Shown here: piece by piece, positions 8,186-16,797 of the stretch
How positions within the stretch are numbered: position 1 is the stretch's first letter
Layout of the letters: the number at the start of each line of letters is the position of its first letter
Assembly: GCF_028993555.1 (NCBI RefSeq)
Contig: NZ_CP118610.1
Location: 3,529,001 to 3,593,000, forward strand
Direction of reading: 5' to 3'
Source: Ensifer adhaerens
GTDB taxonomy: Bacteria > Pseudomonadota > Alphaproteobacteria > Rhizobiales > Rhizobiaceae
Length of the DNA: 64,000 nucleotides
Notes under the pieces: model-generated
What the model saw: the letters and a program-made list of their open reading frames with translations, nothing else
Databases searched by the model: none
Told to the model about the DNA's origin: nothing
Made by a program: the position numbers and the translations under genes

Positions 8186-9091
8186 ATGATCGATCAGACG
8201 AAGCGCGCGATCCTGGCAGCGGCAGCTGCCCTGGCAACCATCGCGCTCGTTCCCAGCGCCGCTTGGGCGCAGGAAAAATTCAAGGCAGTGACGACCTTCA
8301 CGGTCATTGCCGACATGGCGAAAAACGTCGCGGGCGACGCGGCAATCGTCGAATCGATCACCAAGCCAGGTGCCGAGATCCACAACTACCAGCCGACACC
8401 GCGTGACATCCTGAAGGCGCATGACGCCAAGCTGATCCTCTGGAACGGCCTGAACCTCGAGCGCTGGTTCGAGAAGTTCTTCCAGAATTTTGACGACGTT
8501 CCGGGTGTCGTCGTCTCGACGGGTGTCGAGCCCATGGGCATCGCCGAAGGCCCCTACAGCGGCAAGCCCAACCCGCATGCGTGGATGTCGCCGTCGGCAG
8601 CCCTCATCTATGTCGACAACATTCGCGACGCCTTCGTGAAGTACGATCCCGCCAACGCCGAGACTTACAAGGCCAATGCCGAGGCCTATAAGCAGAAGAT
8701 CGAGGCAGCCATTGCGCCGATCCGCGCCGAGATCACCAGGATTCCCGAGGACAAGCGCTGGCTCGTTTCAAGCGAAGGCGCCTTCAGCTACCTGATCCGC
8801 GATTTCGGGATGAAGGAACTCTATCTCTGGCCGATCAACGCCGATCAGCAGGGCACCCCGCAGCAGGTCCGCAAGGTGATCGATGCCGTCCGGGCCAACC
8901 ACATTCCGGTCGTCTTCTCCGAAAGCACGATTTCGCCGGATCCTGCCGAACAGGTCGCGCGCGAAACCGGTGCCAAATATGGCGGCGTGCTCTACGTTGA
9001 TTCCTTGAGCGAAGCGGACGGTCCGGTTCCGACCTATATCGACCTGCTGCGCGTCACATCGGAAACCATCGCCAAAGGCCTCTCGCAATGA
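8186..9091 (+). CDS. sitA: Manganese ABC transporter, periplasmic binding protein SitA
   Basis: 301 aa with a Sec signal peptide cleaved near AWA-QE (about residue 28). It is a cluster A-I metal-binding protein. The expected ligands are visible: His66 (AEIHNYQ), His131 (NPHAWMSP), Glu197 (SSEGAF) and Asp272 (YVDSLSE). The His2-Glu-Asp set is that of Mn/Fe-binding PsaA/MntC/SitA proteins rather than the His-rich loop type of ZnuA. It captures Mn2+ in the periplasm for SitBCD. It heads a tightly packed four-gene operon, overlaps sitB by 4 nt (ATGA), and is divergent from mur, its likely repressor. Confidence 0.93.
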   Translation: MIDQTKRAILAAAAALATIALVPSAAWAQEKFKAVTTFTVIADMAKNVAGDAAIVESITKPGAEIHNYQPTPRDILKAHDAKLILWNGLNLERWFEKFFQNFDDVPGVVVSTGVEPMGIAEGPYSGKPNPHAWMSPSAALIYVDNIRDAFVKYDPANAETYKANAEAYKQKIEAAIAPIRAEITRIPEDKRWLVSSEGAFSYLIRDFGMKELYLWPINADQQGTPQQVRKVIDAVRANHIPVVFSESTISPDPAEQVARETGAKYGGVLYVDSLSEADGPVPTYIDLLRVTSETIAKGLSQ

Positions 9092-10023
9092 ACCTCCAGG
9101 TGAAGACCCGCTCCGGCCCGACGCCGGTATCCGGCGAGCAAGGCAGCGGTATCCGTGTTTCTGGCGCGACCGTCACCTACCGCAACGGGCTGCGCGCCCT
9201 GCGCGACGCCACTTTCGAAATCCCGACGGGCACGATCACCGCGCTCGTCGGCGTCAACGGCAGCGGCAAGTCGACGCTCTTCAAGGCGATCATGGGCTTT
9301 GCCCGCCTGTCGCGCGGCGAGATCTCGATCCTTGGCCGTTCTGTTCCGGATGCGCTGAAGAAGAACCTCGTCGCCTATGTGCCGCAGGCCGAGGAGGTCG
9401 ATTGGAACTTCCCGGTTCTCGTCGAAGACGTGGTCATGATGGGCCGCTACGGCCACATGAACATGCTGCGCATCCCGAAGAAGGCGGATCACGAGGCGGT
9501 CGAGGCGGCGCTCGCCCGCGTCGGCATGAGCGACTACCGCAAGCGCCAGATCGGCGAACTCTCGGGTGGCCAGAAGAAGCGCGTCTTCCTGGCGCGCGCG
9601 CTCGCCCAGGATGGTAAGGTCATCCTGCTCGACGAACCCTTTACCGGTGTCGACGTGAAAACCGAGGACGCGATCATCCGCCTGTTGATCGGATTGCGCG
9701 ACGAAGGCCGGGTCATGCTGGTTTCGACACATAACCTCGGCAGCGTGCCGGAATTCTGCGACCGCACCGTGCTGCTCAAAAACACCGTGCTTGCCTACGG
9801 CCCGACCGAAACCACCTTCACCCGCGAAAACCTTGAGCTCGCCTTCGGCGGCGTGCTCCGGCATTTCGTGCTCGGCGGCGAGAACCTGCATGACGATGCC
9901 GACCCGCGGCAGCTTGCCGTCATCACCGACGACGAACGCCCGCTGGTCATGTATGGTGACAAGGACCGCATGGTGGCGCAGCCGGCAAAACCCGAGACCA
10001 ACGGGGAGCCGAACGGCAAATGA
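9088..10023 (+). CDS. sitB: Manganese ABC transporter ATP-binding protein SitB
   Basis: 311 aa. Walker [10 protein letters not shown] lies at 55-63, the ABC signature LSGGQ at 158-162, and Walker B VILLDEP at 178-184, followed by the switch histidine in STHNLG. The protein couples ATP hydrolysis to Mn2+ import through SitC/SitD at the cytoplasmic face. Compared with a minimal ABC ATPase, it has about 25 extra N-terminal residues and a hydrophilic C-terminal tail of about 50 residues ([14 protein letters not shown] and onward). It overlaps sitA and sitC by 4 nt each, implying translational coupling. Confidence 0.94.
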   Translation: MNLQVKTRSGPTPVSGEQGSGIRVSGATVTYRNGLRALRDATFEIPTGTITALVGVNGSGKSTLFKAIMGFARLSRGEISILGRSVPDALKKNLVAYVPQAEEVDWNFPVLVEDVVMMGRYGHMNMLRIPKKADHEAVEAALARVGMSDYRKRQIGELSGGQKKRVFLARALAQDGKVILLDEPFTGVDVKTEDAIIRLLIGLRDEGRVMLVSTHNLGSVPEFCDRTVLLKNTVLAYGPTETTFTRENLELAFGGVLRHFVLGGENLHDDADPRQLAVITDDERPLVMYGDKDRMVAQPAKPETNGEPNGK

Positions 10024-10880
10024 TCGCCACGCTCCTGGAACCCTTCACCTATGGCTACATGCTCAACGCCATGTGGGTCAGCGCACTGGTCGGCGCCGTC
10101 TGCGCCTTCCTCTCCTCCTATCTGATGCTGAAGGGCTGGTCGCTGATCGGTGACGCCCTCTCGCACTCGATCGTTCCCGGTGTCGCCGGCGCCTACATGC
10201 TGGGGCTGCCCTTCTCGCTCGGCGCCTTCTTCTCCGGGGCGCTTGCCGCCGGCGCCATGCTGTTCCTCAACCAGCGCACCCGGCTCAAGGAGGACACGAT
10301 CATCGGCCTGATCTTCACCTCCTTCTTCGGCCTCGGACTGTTCATGGTCTCGTTGTCGCCGACATCGGTGAACATCCAGACGATCGTGCTCGGCAACATC
10401 CTGGCGATCACGCCTGCCGACACGCTGCAGCTCGCCATCATCGGCATCGTCTCGCTCGCCATTCTGACCGTGAAGTGGAAGGACCTGATGGTGACCTTCT
10501 TCGATGAGAGCCACGCGCGCTCGATCGGCATTCCCACCACCTTCCTCAAGGTGCTGTTCTTCACGCTACTCTCGGCCTGTACGGTCGCAGCACTGCAGAC
10601 CGTCGGCGCCTTCCTCGTCATCGCCATGGTGGTAACGCCGGGGGCAACCGCCTATCTGCTGACGGACCGCTTCCCCCGGCTGATCCTGATCAGCGTCGCC
10701 ATCGGCGCACTGACGAGCTTCTTCGGCGCCTATTTCAGCTACTTCCTCGATGGCGCCACCGGCGGCATCATCATCGTGCTGCAGACCCTGATTTTCATGA
10801 CAGCCTTCGTTTTCGCCCCGAAGCACGGGCTTCTCGCTGCGCGCAGGCGCGGCGCCGAACCGGCGGAGGTTGCCCGATGA
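10020..10880 (+). CDS. sitC: Manganese ABC transporter permease SitC
   Basis: 286 aa, with about eight membrane helices of the ABC-3 (ZnuB/MntB/SitC) permease family. Recognisable segments are [22 protein letters not shown] near residues 36-57 and [25 protein letters not shown] in the C-terminal half. It is one of two paralogous inner-membrane subunits forming the Mn2+ channel with SitD. The start overlaps the sitB stop (ATGA), and the stop overlaps the sitD start. Confidence 0.93.
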   Translation: MIATLLEPFTYGYMLNAMWVSALVGAVCAFLSSYLMLKGWSLIGDALSHSIVPGVAGAYMLGLPFSLGAFFSGALAAGAMLFLNQRTRLKEDTIIGLIFTSFFGLGLFMVSLSPTSVNIQTIVLGNILAITPADTLQLAIIGIVSLAILTVKWKDLMVTFFDESHARSIGIPTTFLKVLFFTLLSACTVAALQTVGAFLVIAMVVTPGATAYLLTDRFPRLILISVAIGALTSFFGAYFSYFLDGATGGIIIVLQTLIFMTAFVFAPKHGLLAARRRGAEPAEVAR

Positions 10881-11728
10881 TCTCGCTCGACATGTTGCTT
10901 GCCGTCTTCGAATTCGAGTTCATGCGCAATGCGCTTTTGATCTCGGTGCTGGTGGCTGTCCCGACGGCGCTGCTTTCCTGCTTCCTGGTCCTGAAGGGCT
11001 GGTCGCTGATGGGCGATGCGATCTCGCACGCGGTCTTCCCGGGCGTCGTCATCTCCTACATCGTGGGTCTGCCGCTGGCCGTCGGCGCCTTTGCCGCCGG
11101 CATGTCCTGTGCGCTGCTCACCGGCTATCTCAAGGAGAACAGCCGCATCAAGCAGGACACGGTCATGGGCGTGGTCTTCTCCGGCATGTTCGGCTTCGGG
11201 CTGGTGCTCTACACCAAGATCCAGAGCGACGTTCACCTTGACCATATCCTCTTCGGCGACATGCTCGGCATCGGCTGGCCGGACATTATCGAGACCGGCG
11301 TGATCGCCTTGATCGCCACCGGCATTCTCGCAGTCAAATGGCGCGATTTCCTGCTGCACGCCTTCGATCCCGCCCAGGCCAAAGCCGTCGGTCTTCCGGT
11401 CAACTGGCTGCACTATGGCCTGCTCGCGATCCTGTCGCTGACGATCGTCGGCGCGCTGAAGGCGGTGGGGCTAATCCTTGCGATCGCCATGCTGATCGCA
11501 CCGGGCGCCATCGCCTTCCTGATCACACGCACCATGGGCGCCATGCTCATCGTCGCCGTGCTGATCGCGATGACAGCCTCCTTCTGCGGCGTCTATCTTT
11601 CCTTCTTCATCGACAGCGCGCCAGCGCCGACCATCGTGCTCTTGATGACCGCGATGTTCCTGCTCGCCTTTGTATGGTCCTCCTGGCGAACCTACCGGAA
11701 CGAAGCGCGGCGAACGGCAGTCGAATGA
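10877..11728 (+). CDS. sitD: Manganese ABC transporter permease SitD
   Basis: 283 aa, the second ABC-3 permease subunit and clearly paralogous to SitC: FLVLKGWSLMGDAISHAVFPGVVISY matches the SitC segment residue for residue over much of its length. KAVGLILAIAMLIAPGAIAFLITRTMG is the matching C-terminal element. It pairs with SitC to form the membrane pore. It is the last gene of sitABCD; a stem-loop begins 4 nt after its stop codon. Confidence 0.93.
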   Translation: MISLDMLLAVFEFEFMRNALLISVLVAVPTALLSCFLVLKGWSLMGDAISHAVFPGVVISYIVGLPLAVGAFAAGMSCALLTGYLKENSRIKQDTVMGVVFSGMFGFGLVLYTKIQSDVHLDHILFGDMLGIGWPDIIETGVIALIATGILAVKWRDFLLHAFDPAQAKAVGLPVNWLHYGLLAILSLTIVGALKAVGLILAIAMLIAPGAIAFLITRTMGAMLIVAVLIAMTASFCGVYLSFFIDSAPAPTIVLLMTAMFLLAFVWSSWRTYRNEARRTAVE

Positions 11729-11732
11729 CAAA

Positions 11733-11762
11733 GAGGCTCCCCTTGCAGGGAGCCTCCTTCAT
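11733..11762. terminator. Stem-loop after sitD, shared with the convergent atpB-like gene
   Basis: GAGGCTCCC (11733-11741) pairs perfectly with GGGAGCCTC (11748-11756) around a 6-nt loop. It is followed by CTTCATCTTCTC, so it is a terminator with a weak T-rich tail. It sits exactly between two convergent genes. Confidence 0.75.
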
Positions 11763-11766
11763 CTTC

Positions 11767-12516
11767 TCAATGGTTCGGATGGAGCGCGTCGTTGAGATAC
11801 ATGCAGGTGAGCATGGTGAAGATATAGGCCTGGATAAGCGCCATCAGCAGTTCGAGCCCGGTCAATGCCACCGTCATCAGTAGGGGCATGATCGCAGCCA
11901 GGACGCCGAGCGCGCCGAAGCCGCTGAGCCCCACGACAAAGCCGGCAAAAACCTTGAGCGTGATGTGACCGGCCAGCATGACCGCGAAGAGACGAACCGA
12001 GTGGCTGACGGGCCGCGAGAGGTAGGAGACCACCTCGATCGGGATGATGATCGGCGCCAGAATCAACGGTACGCCCGACGGCATGAACAGCCTGAGGAAG
12101 CCGAGGCCGTGCCGGTAGAGGCCGTAGAGCGTGACCGTCAGGAACACGAGCATTGCCAGTGCGAAGGTCACGGCGATATGGCTCGTCACCGTGAACGCAT
12201 AGGGGAACATGCCGATCAGGTTGGCGGTGAGGATGAACATGAACAGCGAGAAGACCAGCGGGAAAAAGCGCATGCCCTTCTCCCCGGCATTGTCACGCAG
12301 CGTCTTTGCCGCAAACTCATAGAGGATCTCGGCCGCCGACTGCGCCCGGTTCGGAACGAGGCCACGTCTGCGCGTCGACAGGATCAGGAACAGACTGGCG
12401 ATCGCAACCGTCAACAGCATGTAAGCGGCCGAGTTGGTAAAGCTGATCTGGTGACCGCCGATCTCGGCGATCGGTAGGAGTGACTTGATCTCAAATTGTT
12501 CGATGGGTCCGGCCAT
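11767..12516 (-). CDS. Isolated F0 ATP synthase subunit a (AtpB) paralogue
   Basis: 249 aa from the ATG at 12516 (GAGG six bases upstream; the longer frame to 12555 lacks a site). Full-length ATP synthase subunit a: [60 protein letters not shown] and [20 protein letters not shown] are all present. The essential channel arginine is Arg175. The residue four positions later, Asn in almost all subunit a proteins (E. coli Asn214), is Val179, and the residue expected to be Leu at 172 is His. In rhizobia, F0 genes normally form a separate atpI-B-E-F operon; here no atpE or atpF is near. It is probably a second, divergent copy, perhaps functional with altered proton conduction. Confidence 0.85.
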   Translation of the reverse strand: MAGPIEQFEIKSLLPIAEIGGHQISFTNSAAYMLLTVAIASLFLILSTRRRGLVPNRAQSAAEILYEFAAKTLRDNAGEKGMRFFPLVFSLFMFILTANLIGMFPYAFTVTSHIAVTFALAMLVFLTVTLYGLYRHGLGFLRLFMPSGVPLILAPIIIPIEVVSYLSRPVSHSVRLFAVMLAGHITLKVFAGFVVGLSGFGALGVLAAIMPLLMTVALTGLELLMALIQAYIFTMLTCMYLNDALHPNH

Positions 12517-12846
12517 CATCAACCTCGTGCGTTGGTGGCGAAACATCTGCGGCACGCGACGGCGGCCGCCGACGCGTCAATGTGTTGGATAAGCGATCTG
12601 CGGCCGGAATCGTCCCACGAAGCGAACGCTTCCGATGGGTTGATCAGGCTGTTCCAGGAAGGGAAAGGGCGTGCGGGCGTGCCGCGAGCTTTGGGGCTGC
12701 ATGATGCGATCGACTCCAAGTATCTCGGTCGAGATACTGGGGCCGTCCCCAGGCGAAGCACCGACGCGGGTCGTCCCGCGTGCGCCTGACCTAGAGGCAA
12801 TTCGCAGCGGGGTCAAGCTGGCTTGCGCCCGATCGGGGCTTGGGCG
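12517..12846. other. 330-bp gap between two minus-strand genes
   Basis: No convincing gene on either strand. It presumably carries the promoter of the atpB-like gene. The only clear structure is the perfect dyad AGTATCTC-GGTC-GAGATACT at 12719-12738, with 8-bp arms and a 4-nt centre, about 200 bp upstream of the atpB-like start. Confidence 0.6.
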
Positions 12847-13749
12847 CTAGCCGAAGCGGCGATGATCCGCAAGCACCTCTTCGATCACCGCAAGCTGCCT
12901 TGCCTTCTCGCTTTCCCGCGCCCCGGTCATGCCGGCAAGCACGATCAGCGCCTTCCACAGGGTCCAGCCACGCCCGCGTGCCCAGGCGCCGCGATCGAGT
13001 GCAATGCCATCACGGAAGACCTCGCGGCTATCGCCATGGAAGAACGTCCAGGCGATCGCGAGGTCGCAGGCGGGATCGCCGATGCCCGAAGTGCCGAAAT
13101 CGATAACCGCACTTAAACGGCCATCCTTCACCAGCAGGTTGCCCCAGGCGACATCACCGTGAAACCAGACAGGTGGCCCCCCGAACGGCGCGGCAAGTGC
13201 GGCTTCCCAGACTTCCCGGGCCGTCTTCGTATCGACCTGTCCCTCAAGCAACGCGAGCGCCTGACGCGTCTGCTCATCATAGAAGGCAGGTGGACCGCCG
13301 CGGTGGAAATTGTGGTCGCCGGGCAAGGGGCCATCGACAGCATCCGCCTGTCGCAAGGCGCGCAGAAAATGCGTGAGATCCTTCGCCATATCCCGAAGAT
13401 CTGCGACCCGCTCCACCGCCAGTGTATCGCCCTGAAGCCAGCGATAGACCGACCAGCACCAGGGAAACCCTTCCCCGGGAACACCCTTGGCCAAGGGAAC
13501 CGGAATGGGCAGCGGCAGAACGGGCGCCAGCCGCGGCAGCCAGCGATGTTCCTTCTCCACCTGTAGGACATAGCGCTCGGCGCTCGGCAGGCGCACCGTC
13601 ATCCGGTCGCCGAGCAGGAACGTCCTGTTGTCCCAGCCGCCGGGCTCGATCGGGTGCACCTCAAGATCCGACCATTGCGGAAATTGTGCCGCAATCAGCC
13701 GCCGGACCAGCGATGCATCGATCACAAGCTCGGCCGGATTTACTGCCAT
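12847..13749 (-). CDS. Aminoglycoside phosphotransferase (APH)-fold kinase
   Basis: About 300 aa, a protein-kinase-like small-molecule kinase. The nucleotide-contact region WDNRTFLLGDRMTVRLP is N-terminal, the Brenner catalytic loop is HGDVAWGNLLV, and the metal-binding DFG equivalent is IDFGTSGIGDPACDLA. All catalytic residues look intact. Chromosomal members with this sequence style are usually metabolic kinases of unknown substrate rather than true resistance enzymes, so an aminoglycoside substrate should not be assumed. Start 13749 has GGGA seven bases upstream; ATG 13761 is an alternative. It has no operon partner. Confidence 0.85.
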   Translation of the reverse strand: MAVNPAELVIDASLVRRLIAAQFPQWSDLEVHPIEPGGWDNRTFLLGDRMTVRLPSAERYVLQVEKEHRWLPRLAPVLPLPIPVPLAKGVPGEGFPWCWSVYRWLQGDTLAVERVADLRDMAKDLTHFLRALRQADAVDGPLPGDHNFHRGGPPAFYDEQTRQALALLEGQVDTKTAREVWEAALAAPFGGPPVWFHGDVAWGNLLVKDGRLSAVIDFGTSGIGDPACDLAIAWTFFHGDSREVFRDGIALDRGAWARGRGWTLWKALIVLAGMTGARESEKARQLAVIEEVLADHRRFG

Positions 13750-14023
13750 GGTTTGTCCCATCTGCTGTTGCGTCTCGAAACTATGGAATCGTCCCTGGAT
13801 TTCAACTTCTTAGTTCACCTCAGCTCCACTTCAGCGGCGCGTTGTGCCGGGATGCAACAGTCGTCCGCCGATATCGGCGGTTGCATATTGCCGCCGCTGC
13901 GGATTTCGGGGATGAAGAGGGTCCAGACCCGTTGATAACTGAGATCATGGAAGCCCGGCCGACCGATCAATCTTTGCTGGAGGTCCTGCGCCACGTCGCG
14001 CCCTGCCGGGCAGGCGGGGCAGC

Positions 14024-14935
14024 ATGAGCGCGACCCGTGGCAAGACGCCGGCTCCAAAGCCCGCCGGTCGGACTGGACTGCGCTTCTTTCTCGTCGCCCT
14101 CATCCTGATCGTCACGGCTATTCTCGCAACGGCCCTGCTTGCCAACGAACAGCGCAACCTCAAGAAAGCGCTCGTGGCCCTGGGCCTGCCGACGACCTTC
14201 CTCGAGAGCAACAAGCCCTCCGAACCGACGGCCGAAAGGCCGGCAAGGCGCGAACCGCCGCGCATCGCCCTGCCCGCCTGGACCTTCCAGGATCTGCAGA
14301 CGCCGGAGCAGCAGTTCATGCGCGTCATCCGCAGCGATCCCAAGGCACTCTGCGACGAGCTGCGCGACGCCGGCTTTCGCGAACTCGAATGGAAAGCCGG
14401 TGCCGGCGAGCGCGCTCAATGGGAATGCTCGTCACTCGTCTCCTTCCCGCGTCCTGGCGAGGACAAGCCCTCATCGATCTTCATCTTCGTCAAAGGCAGC
14501 GGCGAGGAGGAAATCACCTCCTTCCGCGTCAAGCTCAACATCGAACGTCAAGAGGACCGCCAGGCCGTGACCACCGCAGCAGCGCGGGCGGCGTCCGTGT
14601 TCCTCGAACATGTGCGCTGGGCCGACGCCGCAAGCATCACCCTGCAGATCCAGGCACTGAGGGAATTCGACCTCAAGCGTTTCGGCAGCCGCATCCAGTT
14701 CAAGCGCGAGTCCGATGAGGTGACACCGCGCTTCAATTTCCTTGCGAACCAGCCGCCGCGCGCACGACCAAAGAGCATTGCCGAACTTTACTTCGACCGC
14801 AGCAAGTGGCTCGCCTATGCCGACGGCAGCGTGCGGACCTTCGTTCGCGGACCGACGGCCTGGAACGTCCCGGCCAAAGTGCCCGAAGGTACGGGCGCCG
14901 GAAACGAAGCCGCCGCCCCTTCCGGCAAGCCGTAG
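14024..14935 (+). CDS. Membrane-anchored protein of unknown function (possibly DUF6030)
   Basis: 303 aa. A short basic, Pro-rich cytoplasmic N-terminus is followed by one membrane anchor (about residues 18-41), a Pro/Arg linker, and a periplasmic domain of about 200 residues with two cysteines (ALCDELRDAGFRELEWK and AQWECSSLVSF) that could pair. It ends in a low-complexity Ala/Gly/Pro tail. I recall similar proteins in Rhizobiaceae annotated only as a domain of unknown function (DUF6030), but I am not certain of that label. It is a single gene, convergent with the lrp-type gene (31-bp gap). Confidence 0.65.
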   Translation: MSATRGKTPAPKPAGRTGLRFFLVALILIVTAILATALLANEQRNLKKALVALGLPTTFLESNKPSEPTAERPARREPPRIALPAWTFQDLQTPEQQFMRVIRSDPKALCDELRDAGFRELEWKAGAGERAQWECSSLVSFPRPGEDKPSSIFIFVKGSGEEEITSFRVKLNIERQEDRQAVTTAAARAASVFLEHVRWADAASITLQIQALREFDLKRFGSRIQFKRESDEVTPRFNFLANQPPRARPKSIAELYFDRSKWLAYADGSVRTFVRGPTAWNVPAKVPEGTGAGNEAAAPSGKP

Positions 14936-14966
14936 ACATGGCTTGAAAGCGCTGGTAAGCGGCCGT

Positions 14967-15419
14967 CTACCGGTCGATCCGGGTCGAGAGGATAATGGAC
15001 GAAAGCGTCCGGTCGACGCCGTCAATCTCGCCGATACGATCGATCAGGAGATCGAGCTCGCTGATCGACGTCGCCGCGACCACGGCGATGAGATCGAAAC
15101 TGCCGCTGACAGAATGCAGGGTCTGGATTTCGCGGATTGCGCTCAGCTCCGGAGTGACCCGGGAGAGCGCCCGCGGCGCGATGGTGATCAGCACATGCGC
15201 CTTGACCAGCCCCTTTTCGTAGCTTTCCGACAGACGCACGCCATAGCCGGCGATGACACCTTCGCGCTCCAGTCGCTCGATGCGGGCCTGTACCGTCGTG
15301 CGTGAAAGGCCAAGCTTGCGTGCGATCGTCGCCGTCGGCATGCGGGCGTTTTCGCTGAGGATGGCGAGAAGCTCTCGATCCTTGTCCGTGATTTGCATTT
15401 CGTCGGTCCAGTTGGGCAA
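14967..15419 (-). CDS. Lrp/AsnC-family transcriptional regulator
   Basis: 150 aa. The N-terminal helix-turn-helix reads LLAILSENARMPTATIARKLGLSRTTVQARIERLEREGVIAGYGV. The C-terminal RAM (amino-acid-sensing) domain contains VLITIAPRALSRVTPELSAIREIQTLHSVSGSFDLIAVVAA. These cytoplasmic octameric regulators usually respond to an amino acid and control adjacent catabolic genes. It diverges from a lysine-dehydrogenase-like gene across a 103-bp gap, so lysine-responsive control of that gene is a specific inference. It is shorter and simpler than global Lrp. Confidence 0.9.
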   Translation of the reverse strand: MPNWTDEMQITDKDRELLAILSENARMPTATIARKLGLSRTTVQARIERLEREGVIAGYGVRLSESYEKGLVKAHVLITIAPRALSRVTPELSAIREIQTLHSVSGSFDLIAVVAATSISELDLLIDRIGEIDGVDRTLSSIILSTRIDR

Positions 15420-15522
15420 TCTGCCGAATTTAGCTAGGCGATTTAGTCATATCAGCGCTTCAAATCAACACCCCCTGCCACGACAATAGGGCACACACAG
15501 TTCTCATGCCCTGGGGGAAAGA

Positions 15523-16626
15523 ATGAAGAATATCGTCGTCATCGGAGCAGGCAAGATCGGCTCCACCATTGCTCGCATGCTCGCCCACACCGGCGACTAC
15601 AGCGTTTGCGTCGCCGACCGCGCCGCCGAACAGCTGGAGCAGGTTGAAAAGCACGCTGCGATCACCACGGCGACCGTCGACATCGGCGACAAGAAGGCAC
15701 TCGTCGCCCTTCTCTCCGGCAAGTTCGCGGTTCTGAGCGCCGCTCCGTTCCACCTGACGGTCGCGATCGCCGAGGCTGCCGCTGAAGCTGGCATCCACTA
15801 CCTGGACCTCACCGAAGACGTCGAATCCACCCGCCAGGTCAAGGCGATCGCCGCCAAGGCCAACACGGCCTTCATTCCGCAGTGCGGCCTCGCACCGGGC
15901 TTCATCTCGATCGTCGCCAACGATCTCGCCAGCCGCTTCCAGACGCTGGAAAGCGTGCGCATGCGCGTCGGCGCTCTGCCGCAGTATCCGTCGAACGCTC
16001 TGAACTACAATCTCACCTGGAGCACCGACGGCGTCATCAACGAATACATCGAGCCCTGCGAGGCGATCGTTGAGAGCAACCTGATCGAAGTTCCGGCCAT
16101 GGAAGAGCGCGAAGAATTCTCGCTCGACGGCGTCACCTATGAAGCCTTCAACACGTCGGGCGGTCTCGGCACCCTCTGCGAAACGCTGAAGGGCAAGGTT
16201 CGGACGCTCAACTACAAGACCATCCGTTATCCCGGCCACGCTGCGATCATGAAGGCGCTTCTGAACGACCTCGGCCTGCGCCACCGTCGCGAAGTCCTCA
16301 AGGACATCTTCGAAAACGCCCTGCCGACCACCACCCAGGACGTCGTCGTGATCTTCGTTACGGTTTCGGGCTTCCGCGACGGTCGCCTGATCCAGGAAAC
16401 CTACGCCAACAAGGTCTATAGCGGCGTCGTCGCCGGTCGCATGCAGAGCGGTATCCAGATCACCACGGCAGGCAGCATCTGCGCCGTGCTCGACCTGCTC
16501 GCCGAAGGCAAGATCGCCTCGAAGGGCTTCGTTCGCCAGGAAGACATCGCACTCGATACCTTCCTCGCAAACCGCTTTGGCCACTACTACGCTCAGAAGG
16601 GCGAAACCGAGCGCGTCGCCGGCTGA
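15523..16626 (+). CDS. Saccharopine-dehydrogenase-family enzyme, probable L-lysine 6-dehydrogenase
   Basis: 367 aa. An N-terminal Rossmann NAD(P)-binding motif GAGKIG (8-13) is followed by the family core: VLSAAPFHLTVAIAEAA, HYLDLTEDVESTRQV and CGLAPGFISI. The middle segment SNALNYNLTWSTDGVINEY, the RYPGH motif and the overall length closely resemble the lysine 6-dehydrogenase of Agrobacterium-type bacteria. That enzyme oxidatively deaminates the lysine epsilon-amino group to aminoadipate semialdehyde/piperideine-6-carboxylate with NAD+. The divergent Lrp-family gene supports an amino-acid catabolic role. A less likely alternative is a true saccharopine reductase or carboxynorspermidine dehydrogenase. 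Confidence 0.8.
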   Translation: MKNIVVIGAGKIGSTIARMLAHTGDYSVCVADRAAEQLEQVEKHAAITTATVDIGDKKALVALLSGKFAVLSAAPFHLTVAIAEAAAEAGIHYLDLTEDVESTRQVKAIAAKANTAFIPQCGLAPGFISIVANDLASRFQTLESVRMRVGALPQYPSNALNYNLTWSTDGVINEYIEPCEAIVESNLIEVPAMEEREEFSLDGVTYEAFNTSGGLGTLCETLKGKVRTLNYKTIRYPGHAAIMKALLNDLGLRHRREVLKDIFENALPTTTQDVVVIFVTVSGFRDGRLIQETYANKVYSGVVAGRMQSGIQITTAGSICAVLDLLAEGKIASKGFVRQEDIALDTFLANRFGHYYAQKGETERVAG

Positions 16627-16654
16627 TCCTTCAGCTTTAAGCGTGCCGAATTTG

Positions 16655-16716
16655 GAGCGGGATAGACATCCCGCTCTCACCTGCACAAAGCCCGGGTCTT
16701 CGCCCGGGCTTTTTTC
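16655..16716 (+). terminator. Tandem hairpins ending the lysine-dehydrogenase transcript
   Basis: The first hairpin pairs GAGCGGGAT (16655-16663) with ATCCCGCTC (16668-16676). The second pairs AAAGCCCGGG (16687-16696) with CCCGGGCTTT (16703-16712) and runs into six T residues. The second is a classic Rho-independent terminator. Confidence 0.93.
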
Positions 16717-16797
16717 GTTTCCATCGGTCCGGGCCGACTGCGCCACGCGTCGGATCAGACGCGCAAAGGTCGCCGCAGCACTTTGAGGGACGACCCC

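Noticed and set aside
12847..13749. Aminoglycoside resistance gene
   Set aside because: Only the APH fold is supported. The context is chromosomal core with no transposon, and most such rhizobial genes have unknown metabolic substrates.
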